Shown here piece after piece: positions 1 through 9,488 of a DNA stretch of 64,000 bases. The translations under genes were made by a program, and so were the position numbers. The DNA is from Pseudomonas yangonensis (GTDB lineage: Bacteria; Pseudomonadota; Gammaproteobacteria; Pseudomonadales; Pseudomonadaceae), in NCBI RefSeq assembly GCF_009932725.1, contig NZ_BLJU01000007.1, positions 62,001 through 126,000 on the forward strand, in the 5' to 3' direction. Below the pieces are notes generated by a model. That model was not told the origin of the DNA. It searched no databases and worked only from the letters and a program-made list of their open reading frames with translations. How positions within the stretch are numbered: the first letter of the stretch is position 1; the number at the start of each line of letters is the position of its first letter.

Positions 1-1188
1 GGCCAGCAACAGCAGCGGGCGATGGCCGAGCTGATCCAGGCCCGCGAGGAGTCGGAGCAGGCCAATCGCGCCAAGTCGGACTTCCTGGCCATGATGAGCC
101 ATGAGCTGCGCACCCCCATGAACGGCGTGCTGGGCATGCTGCAATTGCTGGAAACCACCAGCCTGAACGACGAGCAGAGCGAATACGCAGCGCTGGCAAC
201 CGAGTCCACCGAGCATCTGCTCAAGGTGATCAACGACATTCTCGATTTCTCACGCATCGAACGCGGGGCGCTGGAACTGGAAGCCATTCCCTTCAATCTG
301 CCGGAGCTGTTGCAGGGTTCGATTCAGGTCTTCCAGCACAGTGCCCACCAGCGGGGCCTGCAGCTGCTGATGGATGCCCAGCCGGGGCTGGAGCAACTGG
401 AGGTGCGCGGCGACCCCACACGCATCCGGCAGATTCTGGTGAACCTGATCGGCAATGCGCTGAAGTTCACCGAAGAAGGTCATATTCGCGTGGAAACCCA
501 CTGGCAACCGCTGGACGATCAGGTTCTGTGGTTCACCTGCGCCGTACGCGACAGCGGCATCGGCATCGACGCCGAACGCCTGGAGCATATGTTCGATGCC
601 TTCCAGCAGGCGGACACTTCCATATCCAGGCGCTACGGCGGTACCGGTCTCGGCTTGCCGATCGCCCGCACCCTGGCCGAACGCATGGGCGGTACCTTGC
701 GGGCGGAAAGCCAGCTGGGCGCGGGCTCGGTCTTCACCCTGGAAATCCCCCTGCCTTTTCGCCCTTACAGCGAACAGGCGCAAAACAGCGACAGCCCGGC
801 TCTGGGCGGCGGCGATGGCCAGCCGGTACTGCTAGTGGAGGACAACCCGGTGAACCAGACGGTGATCGAGGCCATGTTGCGCAGCCTCGGTTATCAGGTC
901 AGCCTGGTCGGCGATGGTCAGCAGGCCGTGCACAGCTGCAGCCAGCAGGATTACGCTGCCATCCTCATGGACTGCCGCCTACCGCTGATGGACGGCTATG
1001 AAGCGACGCGGCAGATCCGCCAGCTCGAGCGGGGGCGACAGGTACCCATCATCGCCCTGACCGCCAACGCCCTGCAGGGCGATCGCGAAGCCTGCCTGCA
1101 AGCGGGAATGAACGATTACCTGGCAAAACCGTTCAAAAGAGCAGATCTGCAACGCATTTTGCTGCGTTGGCTGCCAGCCCGACCATAG
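1..1188 (+). CDS. Hybrid sensor histidine kinase, C-terminal part (5' end outside window)
   Basis: The reading frame is open from base 1, so the sensory N-terminus lies outside the window; 395 residues are visible. In order they hold a coiled linker, a HisKA domain with the H-box [16 protein letters not shown] near residue 35, a HATPase domain (N-box [14 protein letters not shown]-boxes DSGIGID and GGTGLGL) and a C-terminal receiver domain (VEDNPVNQ, phospho-acceptor Asp in [13 protein letters not shown], Lys in LAKPFK). No HPt domain follows, so phosphate must pass to a separate HPt or regulator. Its place directly before fabA-fabB matches PA1611 of P. aeruginosa, a hybrid kinase reported to interact with RetS; that match is from memory of gene order. 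It is not obviously in the fab operon, since 219 bases separate them. Confidence 0.9.
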   Translation, partial: GQQQQRAMAELIQAREESEQANRAKSDFLAMMSHELRTPMNGVLGMLQLLETTSLNDEQSEYAALATESTEHLLKVINDILDFSRIERGALELEAIPFNLPELLQGSIQVFQHSAHQRGLQLLMDAQPGLEQLEVRGDPTRIRQILVNLIGNALKFTEEGHIRVETHWQPLDDQVLWFTCAVRDSGIGIDAERLEHMFDAFQQADTSISRRYGGTGLGLPIARTLAERMGGTLRAESQLGAGSVFTLEIPLPFRPYSEQAQNSDSPALGGGDGQPVLLVEDNPVNQTVIEAMLRSLGYQVSLVGDGQQAVHSCSQQDYAAILMDCRLPLMDGYEATRQIRQLERGRQVPIIALTANALQGDREACLQAGMNDYLAKPFKRADLQRILLRWLPARP

Positions 1189-1259
1189 GCGAGTGGAACC
1201 CGTGACAAGCCGGCGTTACAAGGGGAAACTGCTGTGCCTGTGACAATGCCAGTACAGCA

Positions 1260-1275
1260 GAGTACAACTGTACTC
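1260..1275. promoter_or_regulatory. Candidate FabR/DesT-type operator upstream of fabA
   Basis: A perfect inverted repeat GAGTAC-AACT-GTACTC lies about 130 bases before the fabA start. Its core GTACAACTGTAC resembles the GTACAnnTGT core recalled for TetR-family regulators of unsaturated fatty acid genes (FabR in enterics, DesT in Pseudomonas). Palindrome and position are seen; the regulator is inference. The rest of the 1189-1407 gap shows no clear -35/-10 pair to me. Confidence 0.4.
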
Positions 1276-1407
1276 ACTGCGCTGTGACTTTCACCACAAC
1301 GCAACAGTCTATGACTAGGCTGCCGGCAGTCGCCCCCTATTTTTCAGGCGCGCCGGCCAGGACGATTCGCCCAGCCTTAGAAGCATGGGGACAATTGAGG
1401 AGCTCGC

Positions 1408-1923
1408 ATGACAAAACAAAACGCCTACTCTCGGGAAGATCTGCTCGCCTGCGGTCGCGGCGAACTGTTCGGCCCCGGGAACGCGCAACTGCCCGCCCCG
1501 AACATGCTGATGATCGATCGCATCGTTCATATCAGCGAAACCGGCGGCAAGCACGGCAAAGGCGAAATTGTCGCTGAGCTCGACATCAACCCGGACCTGT
1601 GGTTCTTCGGCTGCCACTTCGAAGGCGACCCGGTCATGCCAGGCTGCCTCGGCCTTGATGCCATGTGGCAGCTGGTCGGCTTCTATCTCGGCTGGCAAGG
1701 CAACCCGGGCCGCGGTCGCGCCCTGGGTAGCGGCGAGGTGAAATTCTTCGGTCAGGTACTGCCGACCGCCAAGAAGGTCACCTACAACATCCATATCAAG
1801 CGCACCATCAATCGCTCGCTGATCCTCGGCATCGCCGATGGCAGCGTCAGCGTCGATGGCCGCGAGATCTACAGTGCCGAAGGCCTGCGCGTTGGCCTGT
1901 TCACCTCTACCGACAGTTTCTGA
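1408..1923 (+). CDS. fabA: 3-hydroxydecanoyl-ACP dehydratase/isomerase FabA
   Basis: FabA dehydrates 3-hydroxydecanoyl-ACP and isomerises trans-2- to cis-3-decenoyl-ACP, the branch point of anaerobic unsaturated fatty acid synthesis in the cytosol. The 171-residue protein is full length for the family. The hotdog active-site segment [17 protein letters not shown] (residues about 66-82) carries the catalytic His, and the Asp follows in [10 protein letters not shown]. The start has a GAGG-like ribosome site 8 bases upstream (AATTGAGGAGCTCGC). fabB follows after 11 bases, the usual Pseudomonas fabAB operon. The palindrome at 1260-1275 may be its control site. Confidence 0.98.
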   Translation: MTKQNAYSREDLLACGRGELFGPGNAQLPAPNMLMIDRIVHISETGGKHGKGEIVAELDINPDLWFFGCHFEGDPVMPGCLGLDAMWQLVGFYLGWQGNPGRGRALGSGEVKFFGQVLPTAKKVTYNIHIKRTINRSLILGIADGSVSVDGREIYSAEGLRVGLFTSTDSF

Positions 1924-1934
1924 AGGACTTGCAC

Positions 1935-3155
1935 ATGCGTCGTGTCGTGATTACCGGTCTGGGCATCGTTTCCTGCCTGGGCAATGACAAAGAAGCCGTT
2001 GCCGACAGCCTCCGCGCGGGCAAATCCGGCATCCGTTTCAACCCGTCCTACGCTGAAATGGGGCTGCGCAGCCATGTTTCCGGTTCGGTCAACCTGAACC
2101 TGGAAGAGCTGATCGACCGCAAGCTGTTCCGTTTCATGGGTGACGCTGCGGCTTACGCCTACCTGGCTATGGAGCAGGCGATCAAGGATTCCGGCCTCAG
2201 CGAAGAGCAGATCTCCAACCCGCGCACCGGCCTGATCGCCGGTTCCGGTGGCGCTTCCACCGTCAACCAGATGGAAGCCATCGACACCCTGCGCGAGAAA
2301 GGCGTCAAGCGCGTCGGCCCGTACCGCGTGACCCGCACCATGGGCAGCACCGTATCGGCGTGCCTGGCCACCCCGTTCAAGATCAAGGGCGTGAACTTCT
2401 CCATCTCCTCGGCCTGTGCCACCAGCGCACACTGCATCGGCCAGGCCATGGAGCAGATCCAGCTGGGCAAGCAGGACGTGGTCTTCGCCGGTGGCGGTGA
2501 AGAGGAACACTGGAGCCAGAGCTGCCTGTTCGACGCCATGGGTGCCCTTTCCACCCAGTACAACGAAACCCCGGAGAAGGCCTCGCGCGCCTACGACGCC
2601 AAGCGTGACGGTTTCGTCATCGCCGGTGGCGGCGGCATGGTCGTGGTCGAGGAGCTGGAACATGCCCTGGCCCGCGGCGCCAAGATCTACGCGGAAATCG
2701 TCGGCTACGGCGCCACGAGCGACGGCTACGACATGGTCGCCCCGAGCGGCGAAGGCGCCATCCGCTGCATGCAGCAGGCGCTGGCCACCGTCGACACCCC
2801 GATCGATTACCTGAATACCCACGGCACCTCCACCCCGGTCGGCGACGTCGCCGAAATCCGCGGCATCCGCGAAGTGTTCGGCGACAAGGCCCCGGCCATC
2901 AGCTCGACCAAGAGCCTGTCCGGTCATAGCCTCGGCGCTGCCGGTGTGCAGGAAGCGATCTACTGCATGCTGATGATGCAAGGCAACTTCATCGCCGGCT
3001 CGGCCAACATCGACGAGCTCGACCCGGAAGTGGCCGACATGCCGATCCAGCTGACCACCGTCGAGAACGCCAAGCTCGACACCGTGATGAGCAACAGCTT
3101 CGGCTTCGGCGGCACCAACGCCACCCTCGTGCTCAAACGCTGGGCCGGCAAGTAA
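1935..3155 (+). CDS. fabB: 3-oxoacyl-ACP synthase I FabB
   Basis: FabB elongates the cis-3-decenoyl-ACP made by FabA, committing it to unsaturated fatty acids. The 406-residue thiolase-fold protein has the nucleophile Cys in [13 protein letters not shown] (about residue 163), and catalytic histidines in [11 protein letters not shown] and [12 protein letters not shown]. The ATG at 1935 is preferred over an in-frame TTG at 1929 because GAAGGA sits 7 bases before it and family proteins begin MRRVVITG. It is co-transcribed with fabA and ends at the hairpin at 3175-3200. Confidence 0.98.
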   Translation: MRRVVITGLGIVSCLGNDKEAVADSLRAGKSGIRFNPSYAEMGLRSHVSGSVNLNLEELIDRKLFRFMGDAAAYAYLAMEQAIKDSGLSEEQISNPRTGLIAGSGGASTVNQMEAIDTLREKGVKRVGPYRVTRTMGSTVSACLATPFKIKGVNFSISSACATSAHCIGQAMEQIQLGKQDVVFAGGGEEEHWSQSCLFDAMGALSTQYNETPEKASRAYDAKRDGFVIAGGGGMVVVEELEHALARGAKIYAEIVGYGATSDGYDMVAPSGEGAIRCMQQALATVDTPIDYLNTHGTSTPVGDVAEIRGIREVFGDKAPAISSTKSLSGHSLGAAGVQEAIYCMLMMQGNFIAGSANIDELDPEVADMPIQLTTVENAKLDTVMSNSFGFGGTNATLVLKRWAGK

Positions 3156-3174
3156 TTTTGCTGCTGCGGTAAAG

Positions 3175-3200
3175 AAACGGCGCCTCCAGGCGCCGTTTTC
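3175..3200. terminator. Intrinsic terminator between fabB and the chemoreceptor gene
   Basis: Stem AAACGGCGCC / GGCGCCGTTT with loop TCCA, followed by TTTTC on the + strand and TTTCTTT on the - strand. It can serve both convergent genes. Confidence 0.85.
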
Positions 3201-3214
3201 ATTTATGCCCCGCC

Positions 3215-4840
3215 TCAGACCTTGAAGCGCGCGACCAGGTTGTTCAGATCGATCGCCAGACGCGACAACTCCTGGCTGGCAGCACTGGTCTGGTTGGCGC
3301 CCGCCGAACTCTGTAGCGACAGATCGCGAATGTTGACCAGGTTGCGATCGACCTCCCTTGCCACCTGAGCCTGCTCTTCCGACGCGCTGGCGATCACCAG
3401 ATTGCGCTCGTTGATCGAGGAGATCGCCTGGGTGATGTGTTCCAGAGCGACGCCTGCGGCCTGGGCCACTTCCAGCGTGGATCGGGCGCGGCCATTGCTG
3501 CTTTGCATGGCAGTGACAGCACGGTCGGTACCGCTCTGGATGCCGCCGATCATCTGCTCGATTTCCTGAGTCGACTGCTGCGTGCGGTGCGCCAGCGCAC
3601 GCACCTCGTCCGCCACCACCGCAAACCCGCGCCCCGCATCACCGGCACGCGCCGCCTCGATGGCAGCGTTGAGCGCCAGCAGGTTGGTCTGTTCAGCAAT
3701 CGAACGGATCACATCGAGCACCTTGCTGATCTCGTGCACGCGCTGCGCCAGCTGCTCGACCTCCTGCGAGGTACTGGTGACATCGGCCGCCAGCTGGCCG
3801 ATGGACTCCACGGTCTCACGGACCTGCTCACGGCCCTGCTGCGCGGTGGTATTGGACTCGCGCGAGGCTTCGGAGGTGCTCACCGCATTGCGTGCCACTT
3901 CCTCGACCGCTGCGGTCATCTCGTTCACGGCAGTAGCCGCCTGCTCGATCTCGGTGTTCTGCTGGTGCAGACCGCGCGTCGAGTCCTCGGTCACTGCATG
4001 AAGCTCCTCGGACGCCGAGGCCAACTGATTGGACGAATCGGCGATGCTCTGAATAGTCGAACGCAGGCTCTGCTGCATGGTTTTCAACGCGGCCAACAGG
4101 CGCGCCGGCTCGTCTGCACCCTCGACATGAATCGTCTGGGTCAAATCGCCTGACGCCACCACCTCAGCCACTCGCACGGCCTCGCTCAACGGCTTAACGA
4201 TGCTGCGCGTCAGTAGCAACGCCAACGCCACGGTAACCAAGGTCGCCAGGATAATCATGGCGATGACCCAGATACGTGCAGATTCCGTCACATCATTGAC
4301 CGCCTCTCCCGCAGCCACAGCGCCCACACGATTGAGCTCGGTCAGTTTGCCAAGACCCTGCAACATCGCATCAGCATGTTGATTGAGCGAGCCGCCTGCA
4401 ACTTCGATAGCCGCATCGAAATTACCCTGGCGCACCGACTCCACTATTCGGCTCTGCTCTTGCAGGTAAGCCGATTCGGCACGCTTGAATTCCTCGTAAA
4501 TGCCACGCTCCTCAGCGCTGGAAATCAGCTGCTCATATGTGCCCTGATTCTTTGCGAGGGATGCGCGCAGCTCCTCCGCCAGGCGCAGATTACTTTGCAC
4601 CTGAGCTGGATCGCGGTTAAGCATCAGCCGCAGGCTAATGGCACGCAAACGCAAAATGTCCTTGGACACATCGCCGATGGCTAGCACGCTCGGTAACCAG
4701 TTTTCGTTGATTTCATCGGAGCGCTCTTCCATTTCGCCCATTTGCGTCAATGAAAAAACTCCAAGCAGTACAACCAGCAGAGCAACCAATCCGAACCCGA
4801 GTGCCGCCCGAGGGGCGATAGAAAGACTACGCAGTGACAT
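3215..4840 (-). CDS. Methyl-accepting chemotaxis protein
   Basis: A 541-residue transmembrane chemoreceptor that signals to CheA/CheW at the inner membrane. It has a first membrane helix at about residues 10-32, a periplasmic four-helix-bundle region of about 155 residues, a second membrane helix near 190-211, a HAMP segment ([19 protein letters not shown]) and a long coiled-coil signalling domain. The highly conserved hairpin tip reads [20 protein letters not shown]. There is no C-terminal CheR/CheB-tethering pentapeptide. The ligand cannot be read from sequence. It is convergent with fabB and stands alone; PA1608 holds the equivalent place in P. aeruginosa (from memory). Confidence 0.95.
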
Positions 4841-4943
4841 TTCGTGAAACTCCCGTTGCGCGCATAAATCAAGACGTCCATTGCCGTACCTGGCATAGGA
4901 CCTTAGGAGATTGCGCTAATCCCTGCTTTCTTATCGACGCTAT

Positions 4944-5309
4944 TCACAGGCTCTTGATAACGAAAAGAAGAAATTTCCAACGACGCAGCGTTCTGGCCGT
5001 CGCCTGGTGGATATGCTGGCACCACTCTTGATCGCGCCACTGCTCATCTCCGTACTCTTTCCAACCATAGATGCGCGGGACACGTTCGCATTGCTGAAAG
5101 CCACCATCCCACCCCTGCGCATACAGAGGCTCGTGCTGGTAGCGCGATGTATCCTTGCCGAAATGTCCGAGTGGCCCCGCCGCCGAACGACCGCTGCTGC
5201 AGCCGGCTTCGAAACCATCGTCGAAGGTCGGCGGGCAGTTGGCTGCCGGCAACTGCTCACGCAGGCTTTGACAGCCACCCGCAGCCAGAGAAACGAGGCT
5301 GCCTAGCAA
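4944..5309 (-). CDS. Small Cys-rich lipoprotein-like protein, start region damaged
   Basis: The reading frame gives a signal-like segment LLLGSLVSLAAGGCQS, then a short mature part rich in Cys, Gly and aromatics (DDGFEAGCSSG, YAQGWDGGFQQC). I do not recognise a family. An in-frame ATG at 5327-5325 is followed at once by TAA and then by the codons for LPRLLLGSL, so the natural start seems to have gained a stop at codon 2 (AAA to TAA would do it). The coordinates here begin at the first later TTG, which has no clear ribosome site and drops the positively charged n-region. It may be a pseudogene. The upstream phosphatase gene ends 4 bases before the ATG, so it is the last gene of that operon. 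Confidence 0.5.
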   Translation of the reverse strand: MLGSLVSLAAGGCQSLREQLPAANCPPTFDDGFEAGCSSGRSAAGPLGHFGKDTSRYQHEPLYAQGWDGGFQQCERVPRIYGWKEYGDEQWRDQEWCQHIHQATARTLRRWKFLLFVIKSL

Positions 5310-5331
5310 CAGGCGCGGAAGTTACATCGGA

Positions 5332-6012
5332 TCACGCGCCCTCGATCATGCCCAGCAAGCGCTGCCTGAATGCACACAGTGCCCACGGGCTTGTGCTGCA
5401 TGCACCGCTGGCCAGTGCCAAACGCAGCGCCGGAATATCGGCATCGCGCAGGTAACGCTCGGCGTCGTCCATGCGCTCCTGGCCACCAAAGCCACCGCCG
5501 CGCATTTCCGCCAGTGCCTGCTCCTTGCTCCAGTTCTGGTAGATCACCCGGTACATGGCGGCAATGAGACCCGTACGATTCTGTCCGTGCTTGCAGTGAA
5601 TCAGAACGCGGCCACGGCTTTGCGCCTGGCGAATGCTGCGCAGCACTTCGATGACGTCGGCATCGTCGATACGGTCGGTGCGCAGCGGCAGATGCACCCG
5701 GACAACCTTGGGATCCTTCAGCCATTGCTCATCGCCGCGCTGATAGAAGTTGATCACCGTGGCGATGCCCAGGGCCTGCAGCTGTGGCAAGTCCCCGGCA
5801 CTTGGCAAGGCGCTGCGATAGAGGTCAGGCGCCATGCGATAGAGGTTGATGCGGCTGTCCAGCGGTTGCGCCCAGTTGACTGGACGCGCGCTCTGCCCGG
5901 CTACTGGCGCAGTGGTGGCGGCCCAGGCCATGCTCAACGGCAGCGCCAGCAGCGCGCCAAAAAACACCAGCGCGGCCAACGCCAGACGCAGGCCCTGTAA
6001 AAATCTGTTCAT
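5332..6012 (-). CDS. Exported/membrane-anchored tyrosine/dual-specificity-type phosphatase
   Basis: A 226-residue protein with an N-terminal signal or anchor segment (LRLALAALVFFGALLALPLSMAWA, quoted in part: about residues 8-30) and a CX5R phosphatase loop HCKHGQNRTG near residue 150, the P-loop of cysteine-dependent phosphatases; the general-acid region precedes it. The ATG at 6012 overlaps the stop of the PAP2 gene by four bases (ATGA) and has GGGGAG ten bases upstream, so it was preferred over an ATG at 6030. The operon with a PAP2 phosphatase and an LTA-synthase-like enzyme suggests dephosphorylation of an envelope lipid or sugar phosphate. Substrate is unknown. Confidence 0.85.
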   Translation of the reverse strand: MNRFLQGLRLALAALVFFGALLALPLSMAWAATTAPVAGQSARPVNWAQPLDSRINLYRMAPDLYRSALPSAGDLPQLQALGIATVINFYQRGDEQWLKDPKVVRVHLPLRTDRIDDADVIEVLRSIRQAQSRGRVLIHCKHGQNRTGLIAAMYRVIYQNWSKEQALAEMRGGGFGGQERMDDAERYLRDADIPALRLALASGACSTSPWALCAFRQRLLGMIEGA

Positions 6013-6734
6013 CGGCAGGTTTCTCCCCATTCAAGCGAGTTGCGCGATGGCCGTTCGACAGGTGCGCGATAGAGCAGCCAGCGGTAGGTCAGCGCGCAGA
6101 TTGTCCAATCGATCAGCAGCGTCCACAGGTTGTGCGAGAGAAAGTGCGCCCCTTGCAGCATGCGCCCCAGGGAAAACAGCGAGCCGAGCCCAAGCGCCAC
6201 CACCAGAGCGATACGTGCCATCCGCGGCCTGCGGTCACGCAGGACGAAGAACAGTGCCAGCAGCGAGAACCCCGCCGAGGCATGGCCGCCCGGCCAGCAG
6301 CGGCCGGGATTGGCGGTCGGTGCGCGCTCGGCCAGCAGCGGCGTGAATTGCTCCTGGCCGCCGAACTCGCTCAGGCTCCAGGGGCAGTGCATACCGGTGA
6401 GCGTTTTCAGCGGGGTGACCAGCGAAGTCGACAGCCCCAGCGCCAGCACCAGATAGCCAAGCTGCCGGCGCCAGGGGCGTAGTCGCGTGGGCAGCAGGCT
6501 GAGCGCAAAGCCTGCGATGGCCAGCACACCGAGCAGGATCAGCGCCTGCTTGGCGCGGTCATGCAGGATGTCCTCGAGCCAGAAGCTGCTACGCCCGATG
6601 AAACCTTGTCCGGGTTCGTAGAACAGCCGCGCCAGGGCGAAATCCACCGGGCCGGGGTCGAACGCCAGCAGCAGCGCCATGAGCAGTACCGGCATGCCGA
6701 GCGCCAGACGAAAGTCGAAATAACGAGACGACAT
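6009..6734 (-). CDS. PAP2-family membrane phosphatase
   Basis: A 241-residue polytopic protein with about six membrane helices and the three PAP2 signatures: a C1-like segment KTLTGMHCPWSL, C2 PGGHASAGFS and C3 SLGRMLQGAHFLSHNLW. The C2 and C3 histidines are the catalytic pair. Family members dephosphorylate lipids such as undecaprenyl diphosphate, phosphatidate, phosphatidylglycerophosphate or lipid A. The ATG at 6734 is chosen because AGGAG lies 5 bases before it, overlapping the TAG stop of the upstream gene; a GTG at 6740 is also in frame. A PAP2 gene near colRS belongs to the ColR regulon of P. putida as I recall, which agrees with the ColR-like box at 8771-8786. Confidence 0.92.
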   Translation of the reverse strand: MSSRYFDFRLALGMPVLLMALLLAFDPGPVDFALARLFYEPGQGFIGRSSFWLEDILHDRAKQALILLGVLAIAGFALSLLPTRLRPWRRQLGYLVLALGLSTSLVTPLKTLTGMHCPWSLSEFGGQEQFTPLLAERAPTANPGRCWPGGHASAGFSLLALFFVLRDRRPRMARIALVVALGLGSLFSLGRMLQGAHFLSHNLWTLLIDWTICALTYRWLLYRAPVERPSRNSLEWGETCR

Positions 6735-6742
6735 TTGCACTC

Positions 6743-8701
6743 CTAGCGCTCACTGAGTTGCTGGCTGGATTGGCTATCTGGATGCCAGGCCATCAGGTGT
6801 TTACTGAAGGCATGGCTGGCGCCCTGGTAGTAAGCGATGTCGCGACGCAGCAGCGGATCGTCGCCATCGCTGCGCGACTCATGGCTCAGCCCCAGGGCGT
6901 CGTCATGGCGGCGCATGCCCCGGCGCGGGCTGAGAATCGCCAGGTCCTTGCCGTCGAACAGCCCAAGATGCTGGTAGTTGCCCAGCAGCGCGCGGCCTGC
7001 TGGATGATCCGCGCGGAGAAGGTTGCGACCGAAGAAGGTGGAGACGTAATCCAGATTGAGCAGGCCGAGCAGCGTCGGCGCCACGTCGATCTGGCTGGCC
7101 ACATCGTTGTACTCGCCCGGTTCGACGTACCCAGGAGCGTAGATGAATAACGGGATGTGGTAGTTGGCCACCGGCAGATCCTCACGCCCGGCACTGCCGG
7201 CGGTATGGTCGGCGACGAAGACGAACAGCGTCTGATCGAACCAGGGCTTGCTGCGCGCCTCGGCGAGGAACTGGCCGATGGCGTAATCGGTGTACTTCAC
7301 CGCGCCTTCACGGCCGTCGCCGGAAGCAATGTCGATGCGCCCGTCCGGGTAGGTGTAGGGACGGTGGTTGGAGGTGGTCATCAGTTGCAGGAGGAACGGC
7401 TTGCCGGCGGCATGATCGGCGTCGGCCACCTTGATCGCCTGGCGATAGAGGTCTTCGTCGGCCATGCCCCAGGCGTTCTGGAAGCTCATCTCGGCCTCGT
7501 CGACGCTGCTCTGGTCGACGACGCGATAACCGTTGCCGCCGAAGAAGGCGTTCATGTTGTCGAAATAGCCGCGGCCGCCGTAGACGAAGACGCTGTCGTA
7601 GCCCTGAGCACTCAGTTGCTGGCCCAGGCTGGCGTAACCGGACTCACGGCCGATGCGCTTGACGATGGAGCGCCCCGGTGTCGGCGGCACCGACAGGGTC
7701 AGCGCTTCGAGGCCGCGGTCGGTGCGCGTGCCGGTGGCGTAGAAGTTGGTGAAAATCAGGGCGTGCTTGCGCAGCTCGTCAAGGTTCGGGGTCAGCCCGC
7801 GGGTGTCGCCGAAACTGCCCAGATACTTGGCACTCAGGCTCTCGATGGTCACCAGCACCACATTGAGCCTGCGCGGCGAGCCGGGGTTGTCGATCAGCCG
7901 GCGGATGTCCTGCGCATCGCTGCCGATGAAACGGGCATTGGGCTCGGCCACCTCCGCGCGCAGCTGCGCAGCCACCAGCGTATCAGGCAAGGTGGCATAG
8001 AACTCCTGATAATCCAGTTCGTTGTTACGGAATGCGGCGAAGAACTGGTACGGACCGTTGCTGGCCAGTTCCCGCTGGTAGGTGTTGCCACCCAGGCCAC
8101 GCGGCGCGTCCTGCCCGACCAGGCCACTGCACAGGCCTGCCAGCAACGCCAGCATGACCAGCGTACTGACAGCCTGCAGCGCAGGCAGGCGCGGTGCCTC
8201 CAGTGCGGCCCGCAGCGGCCGTCGCAGCGCCAGCGTCAGGCCTATGGCCAGGGCAGCCAGCAGGGCCAGCAACGGATAGATCGGATAGGACTCGAGAATG
8301 TTGTCGACCACCTCCTTGGAGTAGACGAGGTAGTCGACGGCGATGAAGTTGAAGCGCACGCCGAACTCGTCCCAGAACAGCCATTCGGCCACTGCGGTGA
8401 AGAACATCGCGAACAGACTGACGGCCACCAGGGCGACCAGCAGGCGCTGATGCCAGTGACGGCGCCATAACCAGGCCGGACAGAGCATCAGGTACAGGGC
8501 CAGCGGCAGCGCGGCGTACACCAGGAAGCTTAAGTCGTACACAAGGCCGACGCCATACAGGCCAAGCAGCCCCGCCAGCGTCACGCCGGCATCGCCCAGG
8601 TGCCCGAGCAGCAATAGGCTGCGGGTGAGGAAAAACACTGCCAGCCAAGCCAGCAGAATAATCGACAGATAACGAAGTTGCGCGTAATGAAGCCGTGGCA
8701 T
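6743..8701 (-). CDS. LTA-synthase-family sulfatase-fold transferase
   Basis: A 652-residue inner-membrane protein with about five N-terminal membrane helices (residues about 9-230) and a large periplasmic sulfatase-fold domain. The expected nucleophile Thr lies in ATGTRTDRGLEALT; metal-ligand motifs include VADHTAGSAG. Relatives are lipoteichoic-acid synthases, phosphoglycerol transferases (OpgB type) and phosphoethanolamine transferases; Gram-negative members usually move phosphoglycerol or phosphoethanolamine from phospholipids to glucans or LPS. The ATG at 8701 (GGAAG nine bases upstream) is chosen over an upstream in-frame start because homologues begin near the first helix. It heads the operon with the two phosphatases. 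Confidence 0.88.
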   Translation of the reverse strand: MPRLHYAQLRYLSIILLAWLAVFFLTRSLLLLGHLGDAGVTLAGLLGLYGVGLVYDLSFLVYAALPLALYLMLCPAWLWRRHWHQRLLVALVAVSLFAMFFTAVAEWLFWDEFGVRFNFIAVDYLVYSKEVVDNILESYPIYPLLALLAALAIGLTLALRRPLRAALEAPRLPALQAVSTLVMLALLAGLCSGLVGQDAPRGLGGNTYQRELASNGPYQFFAAFRNNELDYQEFYATLPDTLVAAQLRAEVAEPNARFIGSDAQDIRRLIDNPGSPRRLNVVLVTIESLSAKYLGSFGDTRGLTPNLDELRKHALIFTNFYATGTRTDRGLEALTLSVPPTPGRSIVKRIGRESGYASLGQQLSAQGYDSVFVYGGRGYFDNMNAFFGGNGYRVVDQSSVDEAEMSFQNAWGMADEDLYRQAIKVADADHAAGKPFLLQLMTTSNHRPYTYPDGRIDIASGDGREGAVKYTDYAIGQFLAEARSKPWFDQTLFVFVADHTAGSAGREDLPVANYHIPLFIYAPGYVEPGEYNDVASQIDVAPTLLGLLNLDYVSTFFGRNLLRADHPAGRALLGNYQHLGLFDGKDLAILSPRRGMRRHDDALGLSHESRSDGDDPLLRRDIAYYQGASHAFSKHLMAWHPDSQSSQQLSER

Positions 8702-8770
8702 CGTATGATTCTTCCAGGATGAACGAGCCGCAGTCTGCGAGGCGCACCGTGAGCTTCTCGTCAAAGCCGT

Positions 8771-8786
8771 GTGAAAAAATCGTCAA
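8771..8786 (-). promoter_or_regulatory. ColR-like binding box (leftward)
   Basis: On the - strand this reads TTGACGATTTTTTCAC, about 70 bases before the LTA-synthase-like gene and 18 bases before colR. The ColR consensus recalled from P. putida ends in TTTTCAC with an upstream YYNAS element. The same TTGACGA-NN-TTTTCAC layout recurs at 10743-10758. The match to the remembered consensus is off by one base of spacing. Confidence 0.55.
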
Positions 8787-8804
8787 ACCCAGGAATAAAC
8801 CGCG

Positions 8805-9488
8805 ATGCGCATTCTGGTCATCGAAGACAACCGAGACATTCTCGCCAACGTGCTCGACTACCTGCAGCTCAAGGGCTTTTCCGTGGACTGCGCGCAAGAC
8901 GGCCTGAGCGGCCTGCACTTGGCCAGCAGCGGTCATTACGACCTGATCGTGCTGGACATCATGCTGCCGGGCATCGACGGCTATCAGGTATGCAAGCGCC
9001 TGCGCGAGGATGGCCGCAGCGAAGTACCGATCCTGATGCTCACTGCGCGAGATGCCCTGGATGATCGCCTGAAAGGACTCAATGCCGGTGCCGACGATTA
9101 CCTGATCAAGCCCTTCGCCCTGTCCGAACTGGTGGCGCGCATCGAGGCGATCCTGCGCCGCAGCCGCGGCAGCCGCAAACGCCAGCTGCAGGTCGCCGAC
9201 CTCAACTACGACCTCGACACCCTGCACGTCAGCCGCGCCGGCCAAGCGCTCAAACTCAACCCGCTGGGCCTCAAGCTGCTGGCCATTCTCATGCAGCGCA
9301 GCCCGGCCGTGGTGCGCCGTGAGGCGCTGGAAGAAGCGCTGTGGGGCGACGACTGCCCGGACAGCGACAGCCTGCGCAGCCACATTCACCAGTTGCGCCA
9401 GGTGCTCGACAAACCCTTCCCCACGCCTTTGCTACACACCATTCACGGCGTCGGCTATCGCCTTGCGGAGAGCGCCGATGCTCTCTAA
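8805..9488 (+). CDS. colR: Response regulator ColR (OmpR/PmrA family)
   Basis: A 227-residue transcription factor of the ColRS system, which senses envelope stress (metals such as Zn, Fe and Mn, phenol, polymyxin) and controls LPS- and membrane-modifying genes. The receiver domain (residues 1-115) has the acidic pair EDN, the phospho-acceptor Asp in VLDIMLPG and Lys in IKPFA. The C-terminal winged helix (about 130-225) ends HTIHGVGYRLAE. The stop overlaps the colS start by 11 bases. The assignment rests on similarity and on the downstream methyltransferase and InaA-type kinase, which accompany colRS in other pseudomonads. A PmrA/QseB-like regulator is the alternative. Confidence 0.88.
   Translation: MRILVIEDNRDILANVLDYLQLKGFSVDCAQDGLSGLHLASSGHYDLIVLDIMLPGIDGYQVCKRLREDGRSEVPILMLTARDALDDRLKGLNAGADDYLIKPFALSELVARIEAILRRSRGSRKRQLQVADLNYDLDTLHVSRAGQALKLNPLGLKLLAILMQRSPAVVRREALEEALWGDDCPDSDSLRSHIHQLRQVLDKPFPTPLLHTIHGVGYRLAESADAL

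Noticed and set aside
1929..1934. TTG start for fabB two codons upstream
   Set aside because: The ATG at 1935 has better ribosome-site spacing and matches the conserved N-terminus.
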